Origin: Tetraselmis striata | Taxonomy: Eukaryota; Chlorophyta; Chlorodendrophyceae; Chlorodendrales; Chlorodendraceae | DNA: 64,000 nt | Direction of reading: 5' to 3' | NCBI GenBank assembly: GCA_006384855.1 | Contig: VCJN01003300.1 | Coordinates: 1 to 64,000, forward strand | Part shown: positions 20,157-31,370 of the stretch, in pieces | Layout: the number at the start of each line of letters is the position of its first letter | Position numbering within the stretch: position 1 is the first letter of the stretch | Translations under genes and position numbers: made by a program | The notes under the pieces: generated by a model | What the model saw: the letters and a program-made list of their open reading frames with translations, nothing else | What the model was told of the DNA's origin: nothing | The model's database searches: none

Positions 20157-21839
20157 ATGCCGGCAAAGGGATGGATAGCGAGTGTGTCGAAGGATGGCGT
20201 GTACTCATGCAAGCACTGCCGGGGCAACGTGACGGGCACATGTGATAAGATGGCGCGAGAGCGGCACTTCCTAAAATTCCCGAACTGTAGCCACTCGTTG
20301 AAGCGTGCGGCTAAGTTGCGCCGCAAGGCCGCCTTATCACAAGCAGCAGCAGCAGGGGCGGCAGCAGCAGCAGGAGCAACAACAGGGGCGGCAGCAGGAG
20401 TAGCTGCAGCCGTCGGAAACGGCCCGCCGGCGCTGGTCTCGGACGACGGCGGCTCGAAGGTGGACGATGTGATGGGCGTGGGGGAGGACCCCGTTGGCGA
20501 AGACGGTATGGACATCGACGCGCCTGCGTGGCCGCCGGCGGGCGTCGAACCCGCGATGAGGGCGTGATATGGAAAGGCGATCCCGGCGACTTCTACATGA
20601 AGGTCATCGCCAAGAAGTTCCGGGGAGTATGGCACTACGGCGTGATAACCGGCGTCGTTACCGAGTGGGTGTTGGAGGACTACGGCGGGGCGACCCAGTG
20701 GCGCGCTGTTTTCGAGGACGGGGACATTGTGGGCCTTCTGCGTTCAGAGGTGAGTGGGCCCGGCATGCGTGCTGGTGGCACCACTCAACTGCGGTTGTAT
20801 GGAATCACACGCACCCGCCCGGTCGGCGTGGCAGGTTGTGGAGGCTATGGCGGCTGCCCAGGAGCACCCCCCTGTGGATGCGGACGGGGAGGCTCGCTTG
20901 GTAACCGTCCATGAAGGCGATGACTTGTCCAGTGAATCACGCACCTTGCCCGGCGTGCGTTCAACACAACCCGGCTGGCGGAGGCCAAGCAGAACACTGG
21001 CTGCCATGGCGTGTGCCATGTGCATGTGGTCCTGGGCTATGTCAGCATGATCAACCTCTTCCCCCTCGCGCCGTTCCACCTGTTTTTTTTTGGCTTGGGA
21101 AGCGACTTCTGGAGGAAATTTGTCACCGTGCAGGGCCACATTGGATTCCGAGCTATGAAGCAGGAAGACCGGCGCCAGGCTTTAGTCCCGATACCCAGCA
21201 ACTTTGAACGCGGGTTGCGCCCTTCGTTTGCAGTGTCCAAGAATCGAAAGGTAACCCCCCCCCCCCCCCCCCGCCCCCGGGCGTGGGCGTGGGCGTGGGC
21301 GTGACGGCATTCCCCTCCATGACTGCAGGGTCAGGCAAGGTGACGGTGCAGTCCGGCTGGGTCATGGAGGACTGCTTGCACCACATGGAAACGTTTTCCA
21401 TTCTTAACGCCGGTCCGCTGCTCGAGGAGGCCCGGGTGAAGGCGATCATGACCGAGAAGGAGCTTCGCGTCCCCAGGCGGTGCTTGGGCACATGTACAAG
21501 CGCATGCAAGGAGCTGCGTGGTTCGTCACGCGGTGGGGGTTGCAGAATGTGGTGACGGAGGAGGACGGCCCCGAGCGCAAGGCGCAGGTGGACGCGCTCA
21601 CTAGGGAGGGGAGGACTCGATACCCAGCGCGGCGCCAAGGCGCGGCGGCCGGGGCAGCGCGGCGCCAAGGCGCGGCGGCCGGGGCAGCGCGGCGGCCGGG
21701 GCAGCGCGGCGCCAAGGCGCGGGGGCCGGGGCAGCGCGGCGCCAAGGCGCGGCGGCCGGGGCAGCGCGGCGCCAAGACAGCGCATACAACGGAATCGGCG
21801 GAAAGGGATGCATTACAAGCTGTGGACGGCAGCCGCTGA
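20157..21839 (+). pseudogene. Decayed multi-exon gene with zinc-finger-like and Tudor-like parts
   Basis: The first frame (20157-20567) begins MPAKGWIASVSKDGVYS. It has a Cys-x2-Cys plus His/Cys arrangement (CKHC ... HFLKFPNCSHSLK) like a BED-type zinc finger, followed by an Ala-rich linker and an acidic stretch. An overlapping second frame (20570-20749) holds a compact segment with FRGVWHYGVITG and WRAVFEDGDIVG, like a Tudor or Agenet fold. It ends at a good donor (cagag|gtgagt). Possible later exons are 20835-20940, 20960-21249 and 21327-21839, the last running into a 30-bp minisatellite. The frame changes at about three places without splice signals that would explain it, so the gene looks decayed. 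The BED-like start suggests a DNA-transposon-derived or chromatin protein; I cannot name the family. Confidence 0.4.
21625..21776 (+). repeat. 30-bp GC-rich minisatellite
   Basis: About five copies of a 30-bp unit (beginning cagcgcggcgccaagg, with one shortened copy) lie in tandem. Because 30 is a multiple of three, the frame stays open on both strands and yields repeated ten-residue peptides (GQRGAKARRP type). Confidence 0.9.
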
Positions 21840-22723
21840 AAACTATGCGGTCATGCCGCAGCAACCCCAGCACTGGCTTCTGGATACCTCTGATCTGGCT
21901 GACGGCGGCGGGCTGCGGGATGCAGGGCCGCATGACTGAGGTGGCGGTGCTGGTGAGCCCGCAGAGTCTGCATGCGGCGGAGGCGGCGCAGCCGCATAGG
22001 CACTAGACAATGCTCTGAAGCGAGCCCCAATTGTCTGCCCAGCGCCTGCCCCAATGTAACGCACCAGCTTGGCAGCAATTGGCAGCTCTTTTGCCCCCCC
22101 TCCACCCCACAGACACACTACCAATACCAGTTTCTCATCCCGGCGGGCAGTTGATGCGTATACCCAGACATGTGCGTACGCGGTGCGGGGGGGGGGGGGG
22201 GGGGGGGGGGGATCACTATAGCTAAGCTAGTGATGTGAGATATGAGTGCAGCAACAGATATTGTGCAAGATATAATACGATGGCATGCAAGCGGGTCCCC
22301 GCTCTTCCACAATCATTGGCCCTGCTCCCTCTTGCCCCGCCCCCGGTGCCCTTTAGCTGCTCTCAGCATCCCGAGTGGGATGGGCGGGGCAGCGGTTGCT
22401 ACCGAGTGAGGCGTAGCATCGTTTGCAGTAGCAACGCAGCCTTTCCGGTGTGACGCCGCCTGGATGTAACCCAGCAGTACGCGCAAAGTGCAAGTGCAAG
22501 CTGCTGATGGCGGGGATCCCGCGCGGGGGGGGGGGGGGGGGGGCAGCGGCTGTGGGATAGGCGCGGCAGCGGTTGCTACAGAGTGAGGCGTCGCATCGTT
22601 TGCAGTAGCAACGCAGCCTTTCCGGTTGCATAGTGTGACGCAGCCTGGATGTAACCCAGCAGTACGCGCAAAGTTCAAGTGTTACACGTCCGTGTGCCCC
22701 ACCCAATGACATTGCGCCCGACC
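21840..22723. other. No gene; direct repeats and G-tracts
   Basis: No supported coding region. The stretch has G-tracts at about 22189-22211 and 22525-22543 and a tandem direct repeat at 22376-22683, listed separately. Confidence 0.45.
22376..22683. repeat. Two-copy direct repeat of about 130 bp
   Basis: Copy 1 (about 22385-22500) and copy 2 (about 22562-22683) share gcagcggttgctac, gagtgaggcgt, gcatcgtttgcagtagcaac and ggatgtaacccagcagtacg. A few substitutions and a small insertion separate them. A G-tract lies between the copies. Confidence 0.85.
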
Positions 22724-23839
22724 TCACTGACGGCATATCTCGCTCTCCTTCAGCTCCTGGGCCGTCCGCCGCCTCACCCTGCGCACCCTGCCATCCGCGC
22801 GTGCCTTCTCGGAAGCCTCACACACGGCGGCGCGAGTCGCGTCGTGGAACGCGTCCCTGACATGGCGGAACTCCGCCCTCACCGTGGCCGTGGTCGGGCA
22901 GGGGACTGCCCGCTGATGGGTCGCCATGCATGGGTACTTGGGGCCGCACAAAGCCGGGGTGCCGTCGCAGCAACACTCCCAGTCCGTCCGTTGGCCGCAG
23001 TCCACGCATGACGGGCGTCCGGCCAGGACACGCACATGATAGTGCATGTGGCCGCCTCCCGCCACTGCTCGTAGTGCTCCGGTCAACATGGCGACGAGCA
23101 AGTCGGCATGTCCCGCAGGTGGCTGCGGGGCGGGTGGCGCGAGCGCAGCCTCGCTCGCCTCGACAACCCCCTCAGCCCAATCAGTCGCCTCGACCACGGC
23201 CTCCTCCGCCTCCTGACGCGGCGCACCAGGCGCATCATCGTCGCCTGGCAGGGCGTCCCCCCCCGCAACGGCGCCGTCGGCGGTGGCCGACGCCGTCGTG
23301 GCGGGGTGTTGTGAGGAGGTGGCCCTAGACATAGGTGGGGCCGGCACCGCCATGTGTTGCTCCACATGCGGTGCGGTTCCTGACGCGACAGCTCCGTCGC
23401 ACCAGTACCGGCGCCGGCACCCCACGCCTGCTGGGCTTACCACCAACCGGCATATTTCCTTTGGGAGGCGGTTCATCCGCGTCGGAGGTGAGCGGCGGTG
23501 CCTGTGTGGGTGTGGATACTGCCCGGCCATTAGGGCTCCCGCCGCCTGCCGCTCCGCCGACCCACGCCGCGGCGTGTGCTGCGCCCCGCATAGTCGCCTC
23601 GAATATAATATACATGACGCGGGGACGGGGGGGGGGAGGGGGGGGGGATTCGTGCGTTTCGTATGTCGGCGGAAAGGCGTGCGAAGCTGCGGCTGGCGAA
23701 GGTGGTGGAAGTAAGCGTGGCGGCGTCGGCGGCGTATTACCGTGCGTGCATGCGTGCGCAACCCGGCGGCAGCAAGCGCCGGACTCGGCGTGTGCCGGCG
23801 GCAGAGCTGCGAAGCCATGGACACGGTACGGGATGCCAA
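22724..23839 (-). CDS. Cysteine-rich protein or transposase remnant, uncertain
   Basis: This is a long minus-strand open frame of 371 codons. The part up to about residue 170 has Arg/Pro-rich low complexity and may not be coding. The rest, from about MSRATSSQHPATT, is Ala/Glu-rich (EAEEAVVEATDWAEGVVEA). It ends in a Cys/His cluster (PSCVDCGQRTDWECCCDG, ALCGPKYPCMATHQRAV) and a basic tail. Spaced CxxC, CxxC and LCxxxxxC pairs recall the zinc-ribbon tail of piggyBac-type transposases, but no DDE core is visible. It may be a truncated transposon gene or a small DNA-binding protein. Confidence 0.3.
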   Translation of the reverse strand: MASRTVSMASQLCRRHTPSPALAAAGLRTHARTVIRRRRRHAYFHHLRQPQLRTPFRRHTKRTNPPPLPPPVPASCILYSRRLCGAQHTPRRGSAERQAAGALMAGQYPHPHRHRRSPPTRMNRLPKEICRLVVSPAGVGCRRRYWCDGAVASGTAPHVEQHMAVPAPPMSRATSSQHPATTASATADGAVAGGDALPGDDDAPGAPRQEAEEAVVEATDWAEGVVEASEAALAPPAPQPPAGHADLLVAMLTGALRAVAGGGHMHYHVRVLAGRPSCVDCGQRTDWECCCDGTPALCGPKYPCMATHQRAVPCPTTATVRAEFRHVRDAFHDATRAAVCEASEKARADGRVRRVRRRTAQELKESEICRQ

Positions 23840-25166
23840 GTTTGGCTAAGCAACTGCCGAGGCTGGCGGCTTAACCCCCATGTCCGGCGGTTGAGGGACG
23901 GAAAGTGCGTAGAAGTTGATCGGCAAAGCGGGCATATAAGCCTGGCTGTGCTAGGTTCCTATTAAGTAATGGCGGTTTGTGCTAAGTAATTCGTAGGGGT
24001 GGACCATGCAGCGCAGGTAGGGGGCGGTATAAATGAGGCCGGGCACATATACTGCTCCACGAAACGACACTGTCGCACGTGTAGTTGAATAGACGCCCCC
24101 CCCCCCCCCCCCCCGCCGGGTCGGCCCGCCGACCCGCCACGGCATGTAATATCTGTCATGCATCGCCGGGGTATGTGTGAGTGGATGCCCCGCCGCCACA
24201 TCCCCCCCCCACCCACCCCCCCCCCCCCCCCCCCATTTACACTTGTGCACTCATTAAGTTTGGGCTGGTTTCGGAGCAGTACATGTACGTATGTATATAC
24301 ATACAATGGAACGTAGGACCTGCGCGGAAAGAGGCGGGGCTGGCGGAGTGCGTTGGGGGTGCGTAGAGTAGCGTGTTGGTGAGATTCGGGGTGCATCGGA
24401 CGCCGGATGCCCATCCACCCAGCGTAAAAGACGCGTACGTAATATTCACACTATATATATTCACACGCAAATGTGTGAAAACCGGACATTCCGTGCCGGA
24501 TGGGTGGGAATACGGCGTCCGATGCAGCCAAAACCCCAGCAACACGCTATTCTGTGCACCGCCAATGCACTCCGCCAGCACCGCCTCATTCTCTGTCGAT
24601 TTCGAAAACGCCTTCACATTATCCACCGCTAATTGCAATTGCCACCGTGTAATGTTGTCACGATGTGCGCACACAACAACACTTACTACCGGTTCCGACG
24701 CGGATGGAGGCGAGGCTTGCGGAGTGCACTTGCGGTGCACAGACTAGCGGGAGACTAGATCCATTGTCGCTTATTTACAAGCACGGGCGGTGCTGCCAGA
24801 CCTGATCGTCTACGGCCGATATAATATTCACACTATATTAACATCGGTGCACACCGCCGCACACCGCCGCACAACGCTGCGCGCGCACATTCGTCGCACA
24901 CATTATCCCGGATTCACTCGCCGTATCTATTACGCCGTGCTACTTCAACAATAAACATTGCGAAATTACACCGACACAATGCCGCACCGACTAGCTCTTG
25001 ACAATACGTGCATATAAATAGTAGTGGCGCGCTGCTCCTCGCCTCGGATGTGTCGTTGACTGCTGCGGAAGGCGGTCGTCGACTGGGTGTTAGTTTCTCC
25101 ACCTCGGCCGCCCCCCCCCCCCCCCCCCCCCGCGCCCCCCCCCCCCCTTTCACCGCTCACAGCTCC
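23840..25166. other. No gene recognised; repeats and C-tracts
   Basis: C-tracts lie at about 24096-24114, 24202-24232, 25110-25147 and 25181-25196. The main structured item is the large inverted repeat at 24331-24587. The frames that run through C-tracts give polyproline and are not credible. Confidence 0.4.
24331..24587. repeat. Imperfect inverted repeat with ~90-bp arms
   Basis: The left arm (about 24331-24420) starts gaggcggggctggcggag and contains gtagcgtgttgg and gcatcggacgccg. The right arm (about 24500-24587) carries the reverse complement of the same motifs in the same order. Roughly four in five positions agree over 90 bases, and the loop is about 80 bases of AT-rich sequence (ttcacactatatatatt). 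A third, shorter copy of the arm lies at about 24706-24750. It may be a foldback or MITE-like element; no coding capacity is seen. Confidence 0.75.
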
Positions 25167-25465
25167 ATGGCCGACCTCGCCCCCCCCCCCCCCCCCGGGC
25201 AAAAGTGGGCGGCGAGCCTTGTTGTCTCGCGTGTCCGCGCCGCCGGCATCGAGGAGGACGAGAAAGACATGAGGAAACGCGTGACAAGGTGGGCGCGCAA
25301 CAAAACACTCCATCCTCCACATTAGCACGCACCCACTCGTGGCTAACTTGTGCCGCGCGCAGGTTCGTCCGGGAGCGCCGTAAGGCCCACCTCAACGCCA
25401 AGGCTTCCACAGTGCCAGCGGCGCAACTCGTGGTGGCCGAGGAGGCCGCATCCTCAGCCGCTTAA
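25167..25465 (+). CDS. Small charged protein (two exons), unknown
   Basis: Exon 1 (25167-25288) and exon 2 (25363-25465) join in phase across acaag|gtgggc and cgcgcag|gttcg. They give a 74-residue protein starting MADLAPPPPPGQKW. A C-tract codes the proline run. The centre is strongly charged (IEEDEKDMRKRVTRFVRERR) and the C-terminus is Ala/Glu-rich. I recognise no family. The segment resembles a small DNA-binding or transposon accessory protein, but only composition supports that. Confidence 0.35.
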
Positions 25466-25537
25466 AGGCGAAACGATTGTGGCTTGTTGTGGGTGTCTGG
25501 GCACAGGGGGCGTCCCGACGCGAAGGTAAGGAAGCTC

Positions 25538-25765
25538 ATGGCGGCGTCGTCGACGGCACAGCCTCCCGGGGTGGTGAAGACACTGACGGATGACAAGAAG
25601 CGGAAGAGGCCAGTGAAGAAACGCCGAGGTAAGAAACTGACGGTCGCGGAGTCGGAGGCGGAGTCGGAGGCGCAGGCGCAGGCGGAGGCGGAGGCGGAGG
25701 CGGAGGCAGCGAGATCGTCGAAGCGGAGGGTCCCCCGGGCACGCAAGAACAAGAACAAGCAGTAG
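25538..25765 (+). CDS. Small basic protein with nuclear-localisation-like motifs
   Basis: An ATG at 25538 opens 75 codons to TAG. It encodes a bipartite basic cluster (DDKKRKRPVKKRRGKK), an alternating Ala/Glu stretch encoded by a gaggcg hexamer-type repeat, and a second basic cluster (KRRVPRARKNKNK). It may be a last exon of a larger gene, since a possible acceptor (gcgaag) lies just upstream. No family is recognised, and the hexamer repeat makes its coding status uncertain. Confidence 0.3.
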   Translation: MAASSTAQPPGVVKTLTDDKKRKRPVKKRRGKKLTVAESEAESEAQAQAEAEAEAEAARSSKRRVPRARKNKNKQ

Positions 25766-26528
25766 CCCCCGCCCCCTTACCCCGCCCCCCCCTCCCCCCC
25801 CCCCTTACCCCCCCCCCCCCCCCCCCCGCCTGTATAAATACACATACGCGAAGTACCCGCTACATCTACACTACTGCTATCATATGCCCACAGCAGACGA
25901 TGTATCAACGAAGCAGCACATATGCATACAGGTAGCATATCGTAATATTAACGTTAATAAAATAATGTATATTGGGGACCGTCACCGCTGCTTGCCCCGG
26001 CCTCCCCCTCGCGAATATTTATGTAACGTGAGCACTCTTTGGCAAAACATGGCAGCCAAACCGCCCATCTGATGACCTTTGATCGGACGGCTGGCAGGCC
26101 CGTTTTCAGCAGTACTTGCTATAATGTACACAAAATTCCCCACTTTGGCCAAATAGTACGGCTGAGATTTGCGCTCCCATGTACTAATAGTCGTAGTTAT
26201 CCACAGGACGACTATAGCCATCGCGCCCGGGTTCGTACTAGATACCCGGTACCGGCTTAATAAATATATCGCGTACTACCCGGTACCACCCGGTACTATC
26301 CGGTACCACACGGACAACCTTGTACCTTATACGTCAGTGCCATGTAACAATTCACCGGGCTAGTACGACTACCAGAATGATGACAAAAAGGATTTATCGC
26401 CCGCCGGCAATAACGCCGGATGTACTGGCACGTAACTGGATGGACATGCCGCCACCAGCAGGAGCTTTCACGGATAATAGTGGTACCCGTACGGTAGTGC
26501 TTCGTCACCCGTATGTCACATCTGAATC
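25766..26528. other. No gene recognised
   Basis: C-tracts lie at about 25780-25828. Around 26245-26310 the motif cccggtacc recurs several times (ggtaccgg, cccggtaccacccggtac). No coding region is supported. Confidence 0.45.
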
Positions 26529-28930
26529 TCACAGTGTGAGATGTAGGGTGTCTTTAGCGTTGGGGTCGATGTTGTGCAGTTCGAAGAACGTGTTTATTGC
26601 CGACAGATAGGGTTGCATCGTTTTCGCCCCAATGTGGCCCCGCCCACCGATCCAAGCGACGTACCGAACAACGGCAGTAGTAGTCACCTCTAACGGGCCG
26701 ATGTTCCCATAATCGTGACAGAACTTGGCGATCTGAGACAGCATGCCAGCGTAGCTCCGTAGAGTATGAGAGGCGAGTAAGCTGAAGAGGAGGTCGAGTG
26801 TGCGCTGCCCCGGCTCGTCCGAGCCGAACGTGTCATGTAGACGGACCCGGAGCGAGGCCGCCCGAGGGGCGAGAGCTTCGGGCTCGTCAATCGCGTAATT
26901 GCGACGACGGTTGACGGTCGGGATAATAGGAGGCCGGGCCAGTCCGGCAAAATATGACTGCGGCCGTGAAGTTGCCGGCAGTTGACCGGTAACTGCTTGA
27001 CATGTTAGTTTGGGCATCAATACGGGTTTGCGGGGCAGTGTTGAGATAGGTCGGCCGGCCAACGCGCCCATATCGCGCTCGTAATAACGCCGGTCTCGCC
27101 CATAACGTACACGCGCGAATGTCGGTCGTTTCGAACCAATTGTAACCCGTAGAGTAGTAACAACCGGCGAACGCAGTGATGAAATGGTACGGCCGTACGG
27201 GAGGCGGGTTGATGAACCGCAATGTGCATGTGTGCGGATGGTTGAGCCGCACTCGGTTGTGGCTGCGAGAAGCGCCACACCGAGGAAGGTCTAAATGAAG
27301 TCCGATGTAGGGTAGGGGGTCCGGTCCGGACACGGAGCGTTCATACCGCCGTTGAGCTGCCAGGGGCCGTGGTGCGGTGGTCATAAAGCCGCGGCAGCTC
27401 CGATGGAAGGCCCCCCACACCACCAGTCGTGCTCACCTTCTCGGCCACGTCCCCGACCGCCACTGCGCCCGTGTCCACGCCCGCGACCTGCGAGCGACGC
27501 CGCCACTCGTGCAGTGGCAGTGGCCTTGGTCTATGCGATTGTCGCCTCGAAGACCCAACGCTCGTAGTCGCGCATCATGTCGCCGGAAATCGCATAGCCC
27601 AAATGCTCCGTTGCGGAGAAAATGCTGAGCCCGCAGCACGTCAAACACCCCATGATCACCGTGTACACGCACGCTTCATATCGTTGAGCCTACTACGCAG
27701 GAAAGCTCGCCAAACGAAACGCCTTGTCGATGGCCTCGGCATGGTTCCGAGCGCGCGGGAGGTAGTAAGGAGTGAAATATGGATTAGCGATTGGACTGTA
27801 GGGTAGTACGTAGCTCATCGATAGCCGTTGTCTAAGAGAATTACGGCTGTGTGAGCTGCAAAACACGTCATCCAAATCTACTCCTCTTGGGCCGGCAGAC
27901 GCCGGACATCCTGCTACTTGAGGCAATCGTTGGTTAGGTCTGTACGCACATGGAAAACCCATGTACTAGGCTCACCCATCGAACGACGGTCGCATCAATC
28001 GCGTTGCTGCTGGTACGTAGGCGTTTGTCTAGGTTACTCACACCCTACGGGTACTCGTAATAGTGTCAAGCACTTACTGGTCGCCTCGTAGTTGCTCGTA
28101 CTATCGCCTCGTCGTCCTCGTACAAGTACTTTGCCTTCGCTTGTACTCGCACTCGATGTGCTCGTATAGTCGTATTTGTACTTCGCTTGGCTTGTACTGG
28201 TTCTCGTACGCCTCAGGCGCCAGTTCTTCGCTCATTCGCCGGCTTCGGCAGTACATAGTACCACAGTGTAGAGTATACTATACAAAAAACGTCCTCGTAA
28301 CCACGCGTTGCTCTCCGCAGTAGCTCAAGCATCGAGGTAGTCGTTCTCGTCACTCGCGGATTTTGGTCTGACGCATCCGCTTTGCTTGGGCTGGCCCTAG
28401 CAAATCGGGTCACGTTGTGGCTCCCCCGTTGCCATTCGGATGACATGCGACGCCCTGCCCGGTTCCAGAGCCATTACCTCTCTCTCCAATGACACCACGT
28501 CCACGAGCCGTCAATTGGGCCAATGGTGATGTGAGCTTGAGGAACATTGTAGATTGGGCATGCATGTCTGCTTGAAGCGATCCGAGCATTGGCTACTCGG
28601 CGACGGGGTCTTCTCCACCTGGCATGGTGACAACGCATGGACGTACGGATGAGAATTAACACACACGCGGATGGTGAGGCGGGTGATGTGATCTTGAAAC
28701 ATGTGACCTTGCCCGCAACAGGTTCCAGGGCAATTCATCGCTGTGTATAACACAACGAAACTGGAAGATGGCAGGCTCAGCCGTTGCGGTTGCTGTTTAT
28801 GTTTGCTCGTGCTGCCCAGTCACGAACGGGTGCAGCGAAGGGTGAAATGGTAATAACCCGTACCAGTTTGCCGGAAAAGCGGTTATGAACAAGGGGATAA
28901 TAAGCCCATAATAAACTAGTTTATATCAAT
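26529..28930 (-). mobile_element. Tyrosine-recombinase element, truncated copy (fossil)
   Basis: In reverse orientation it shows one terminal repeat (about 28745-28930, matching the 187-bp repeat with many differences). It also shows parts of the first coding region (about 27430-27960 and 28480-28625) and the N-terminal half of the recombinase (about 26529-27250, for example LRSYAGMLSQIAKFCHD and AINTFFELHNI). The catalytic end and the other terminal repeat are absent. A stretch of about 450 bases rich in gtactcg-type words (about 28000-28460) sits within the first coding region and may be a later insertion. Divergence from the young copy is much greater than between the 3.5 kb and 9 kb copies. 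It is broken in many places. Confidence 0.75.
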
Positions 28931-31159
28931 ACTGTCGGGTGCAATAGTAAGACGTGTACTTGTAGGTCTAGTACAAGCACAAGTCTTGTACTAGACTTGA
29001 AGTGTACTTGTACTAGACTTTGTGTGCGTGGCGCCGCAGTTTCTCCTTGCTCATCAACATGGCACATGCAGACAACGTTCTTGGCGGGGTCGCGGCCGCG
29101 CGCGCGGCACGTGATGGTGCTCCTGCGCCTGCGTCGCGTCGCTCGTCGGCATGTGTTGCTATGACCCGGGTCATTGGCTGCAAGCGTCCTCGCCGCGGCT
29201 GATAGCCTACCCCGGGGCGGGGGTCCCTTTGGTTCCTGGCAGCTAAGTGACTTCGTGGTTCCCTTGGCTCCTTCTTGGTTCTTGGCTCCCTGTCCTCCTG
29301 CTCGACCTTGGTTTCATGCTTATGTCTCTCTTTTGCTGGCAACCTTTTAGTTGCTGTTAGTTCTGTGTGTAGTGCGCTTTTGTGAAACCCCTTGTGTAAT
29401 AAACAAATGTACTTGTAGGTGCGGGTACCGTACCCATACCAGCATACGCCACAGTTGTACCTCGTCATCGTATTTCAAAGGATTAGTCGCTATGTGTTGA
29501 CGACTAATTCCTAGTCGCCAATAATTCATCCATCCGGCGGAAGTTTACTACGGTTCTGGACCGTCAATAGCCAAGGACGAGGCGGGGAGGGGCACCGGGG
29601 GGACATGGTTTACAGACTAAGGATTTTCAGACCCTGTTTTAAAGATTAAGGAGAATCTGCCAGACACTCTCCCAGCCGATTCCAGATTCTAGGAGATCGC
29701 GGGCCGCCACCCCGCCTGCGGCACAATCCAGCCTCCGCCTTACTACGATCACCGCGTCGCCTGTCCGCTGCCATTGCGGCCCCGAGCCCTCTTACCCTCC
29801 GGAGTCATCATGCAGCTTCCCCGCGAGTCATACGGTACGCCGGTACCGTACCGCGTGCGGCACTGTCAAGTGAGCCCACGCGGATCGTGGCTCGTTTCGC
29901 ATATGCTCGCAGAAAGCCTATCTAATTTACCCATTGGAGACGTTTTCCACACTGAAGCAGCACAACCACTATCTATGACATGCCAACACCCCCTGTCTCA
30001 CATGCATGGCCGAGCGTTTTGCCTGAGAGCCTTACACCATTTTCTATCACGTGGTTGTAATCGTGCGGATATGAGCAGCGCAGGAAAAAATATGGTGTGC
30101 AATATGTGGTGTACTCAAGAGAGACCCACATGCACGATCTCGAGCATGTGAATCTAAGTAGCATAGGAGCGAAAATGAATATGATTGGTGGCACTAGAAC
30201 TAACCTAACACCTTAAAGTTCACCAGCTTGCAAGATGGTACAACCTATGTCCTTCAAGGCTGAGCATCTCACTAGTCTCAAGGGGAAGAATGCGCGCGAG
30301 AAGCAGTTTCTATCTTTGACTGTGGAGGACTTGCAGTCTTTGCTAAACGATCCTCCTTACAAGCTAAGTAAGCTATCATGCCAACGCCACGAAGAATGTG
30401 CTGAAATCAACTCTCCTCCGTGCTATCGCTATGAAGCAAAAAGCGGATCATGTTGCTGTGGAGGCGCAAGCTTTGGCGGCTTCGGGTCGAGAACGTCTAC
30501 GTACTGCATGCCCAACGTGCACGATAGCAGAATGGGCTAGTCCCTCAGCAACATCAGCAGCAAGCATGGATGTACAGTCAGTGGTTGGCCGCAGCGAATG
30601 CAATAATAGCACAACACAAGCGTAGACAATAGATAGAATCGTCACATTCCGGGCAGATAGTGGCTGGTGCGTTTGTAACCATATATATCCGGATCACTGC
30701 TTTGCCTAACGGACTCAGACCAGAAGGCTTCGCCGGTTTCCATATTTTATGAAACTCATGAGAGTGTACAGAATCAAGGACATTTTCAAGCTCGTTGGAG
30801 AATTAAGGAGATCCAAAAGTTCATGTCTCCCCTCTATATGGGGAACGGGGCGGGGGGCATCGGCGGCCCGAATAATAATCAGCAGGAGCTGCGTACGAGA
30901 AAACTACTTGGCGATCGCCTTCTATAAATATATATCCGGCACCACAACGGGAATGGTCATCGTCGTAAAACAGCGCCCCCGTCCGGTCACCACAGGGTAG
31001 GAGCTGCTCGCCGGAAGACGCCGAACCTGCGACGGCGTTTGCGGGCGTGAGGGGCGGGAGGCGCGTGCATCGCCCTCGGCACCGACTCCGGCGACGGCCG
31101 CCGCCAGCCGGAGCGGTGCCGCCACCCGGCTACTGCTCCTCGGCTGCCCGGGCGTAAGA
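28931..31159. other. No gene recognised; upstream region of 2-oxoglutarate dehydrogenase
   Basis: Tandem words built on cttgtactag fill 28950-29025. Around 29478-29510 ggattagtcgc faces cgactaattcc as a short inverted repeat. A plus-strand frame at 30235-30540 (MVQPMSFKAEHLTSLKGKN) has some protein-like character but no splice or homology support. The GC-rich 200 bases before 31160 are the likely 5' untranslated region of the next gene. Confidence 0.4.
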
Positions 31160-31337
31160 ATGACGTCGCTGCTAGGCTCCCGAGTATCGGCGTGGGGCTC
31201 GCTGCTCAAGTCCGGTCCGGCAGCTGCACGCACTGCCTCCCTGTGGTCTTCTGCCACTGTGACGGGGGACGAGCTCAAGGTGGGTGGGCGGCCCATTTAG
31301 GGAGCGGAAAGCCGAGCAGCCGGAGCGCGCTTGGGCG

Positions 31338-31370
<33 letters not shown>

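Noticed and set aside
30235-30540. Possible small gene MVQPMSFKAEHLTSLKG
   Set aside because: A short frame with no family, splice or polyadenylation evidence; kept only as a remark in the intergenic entry.
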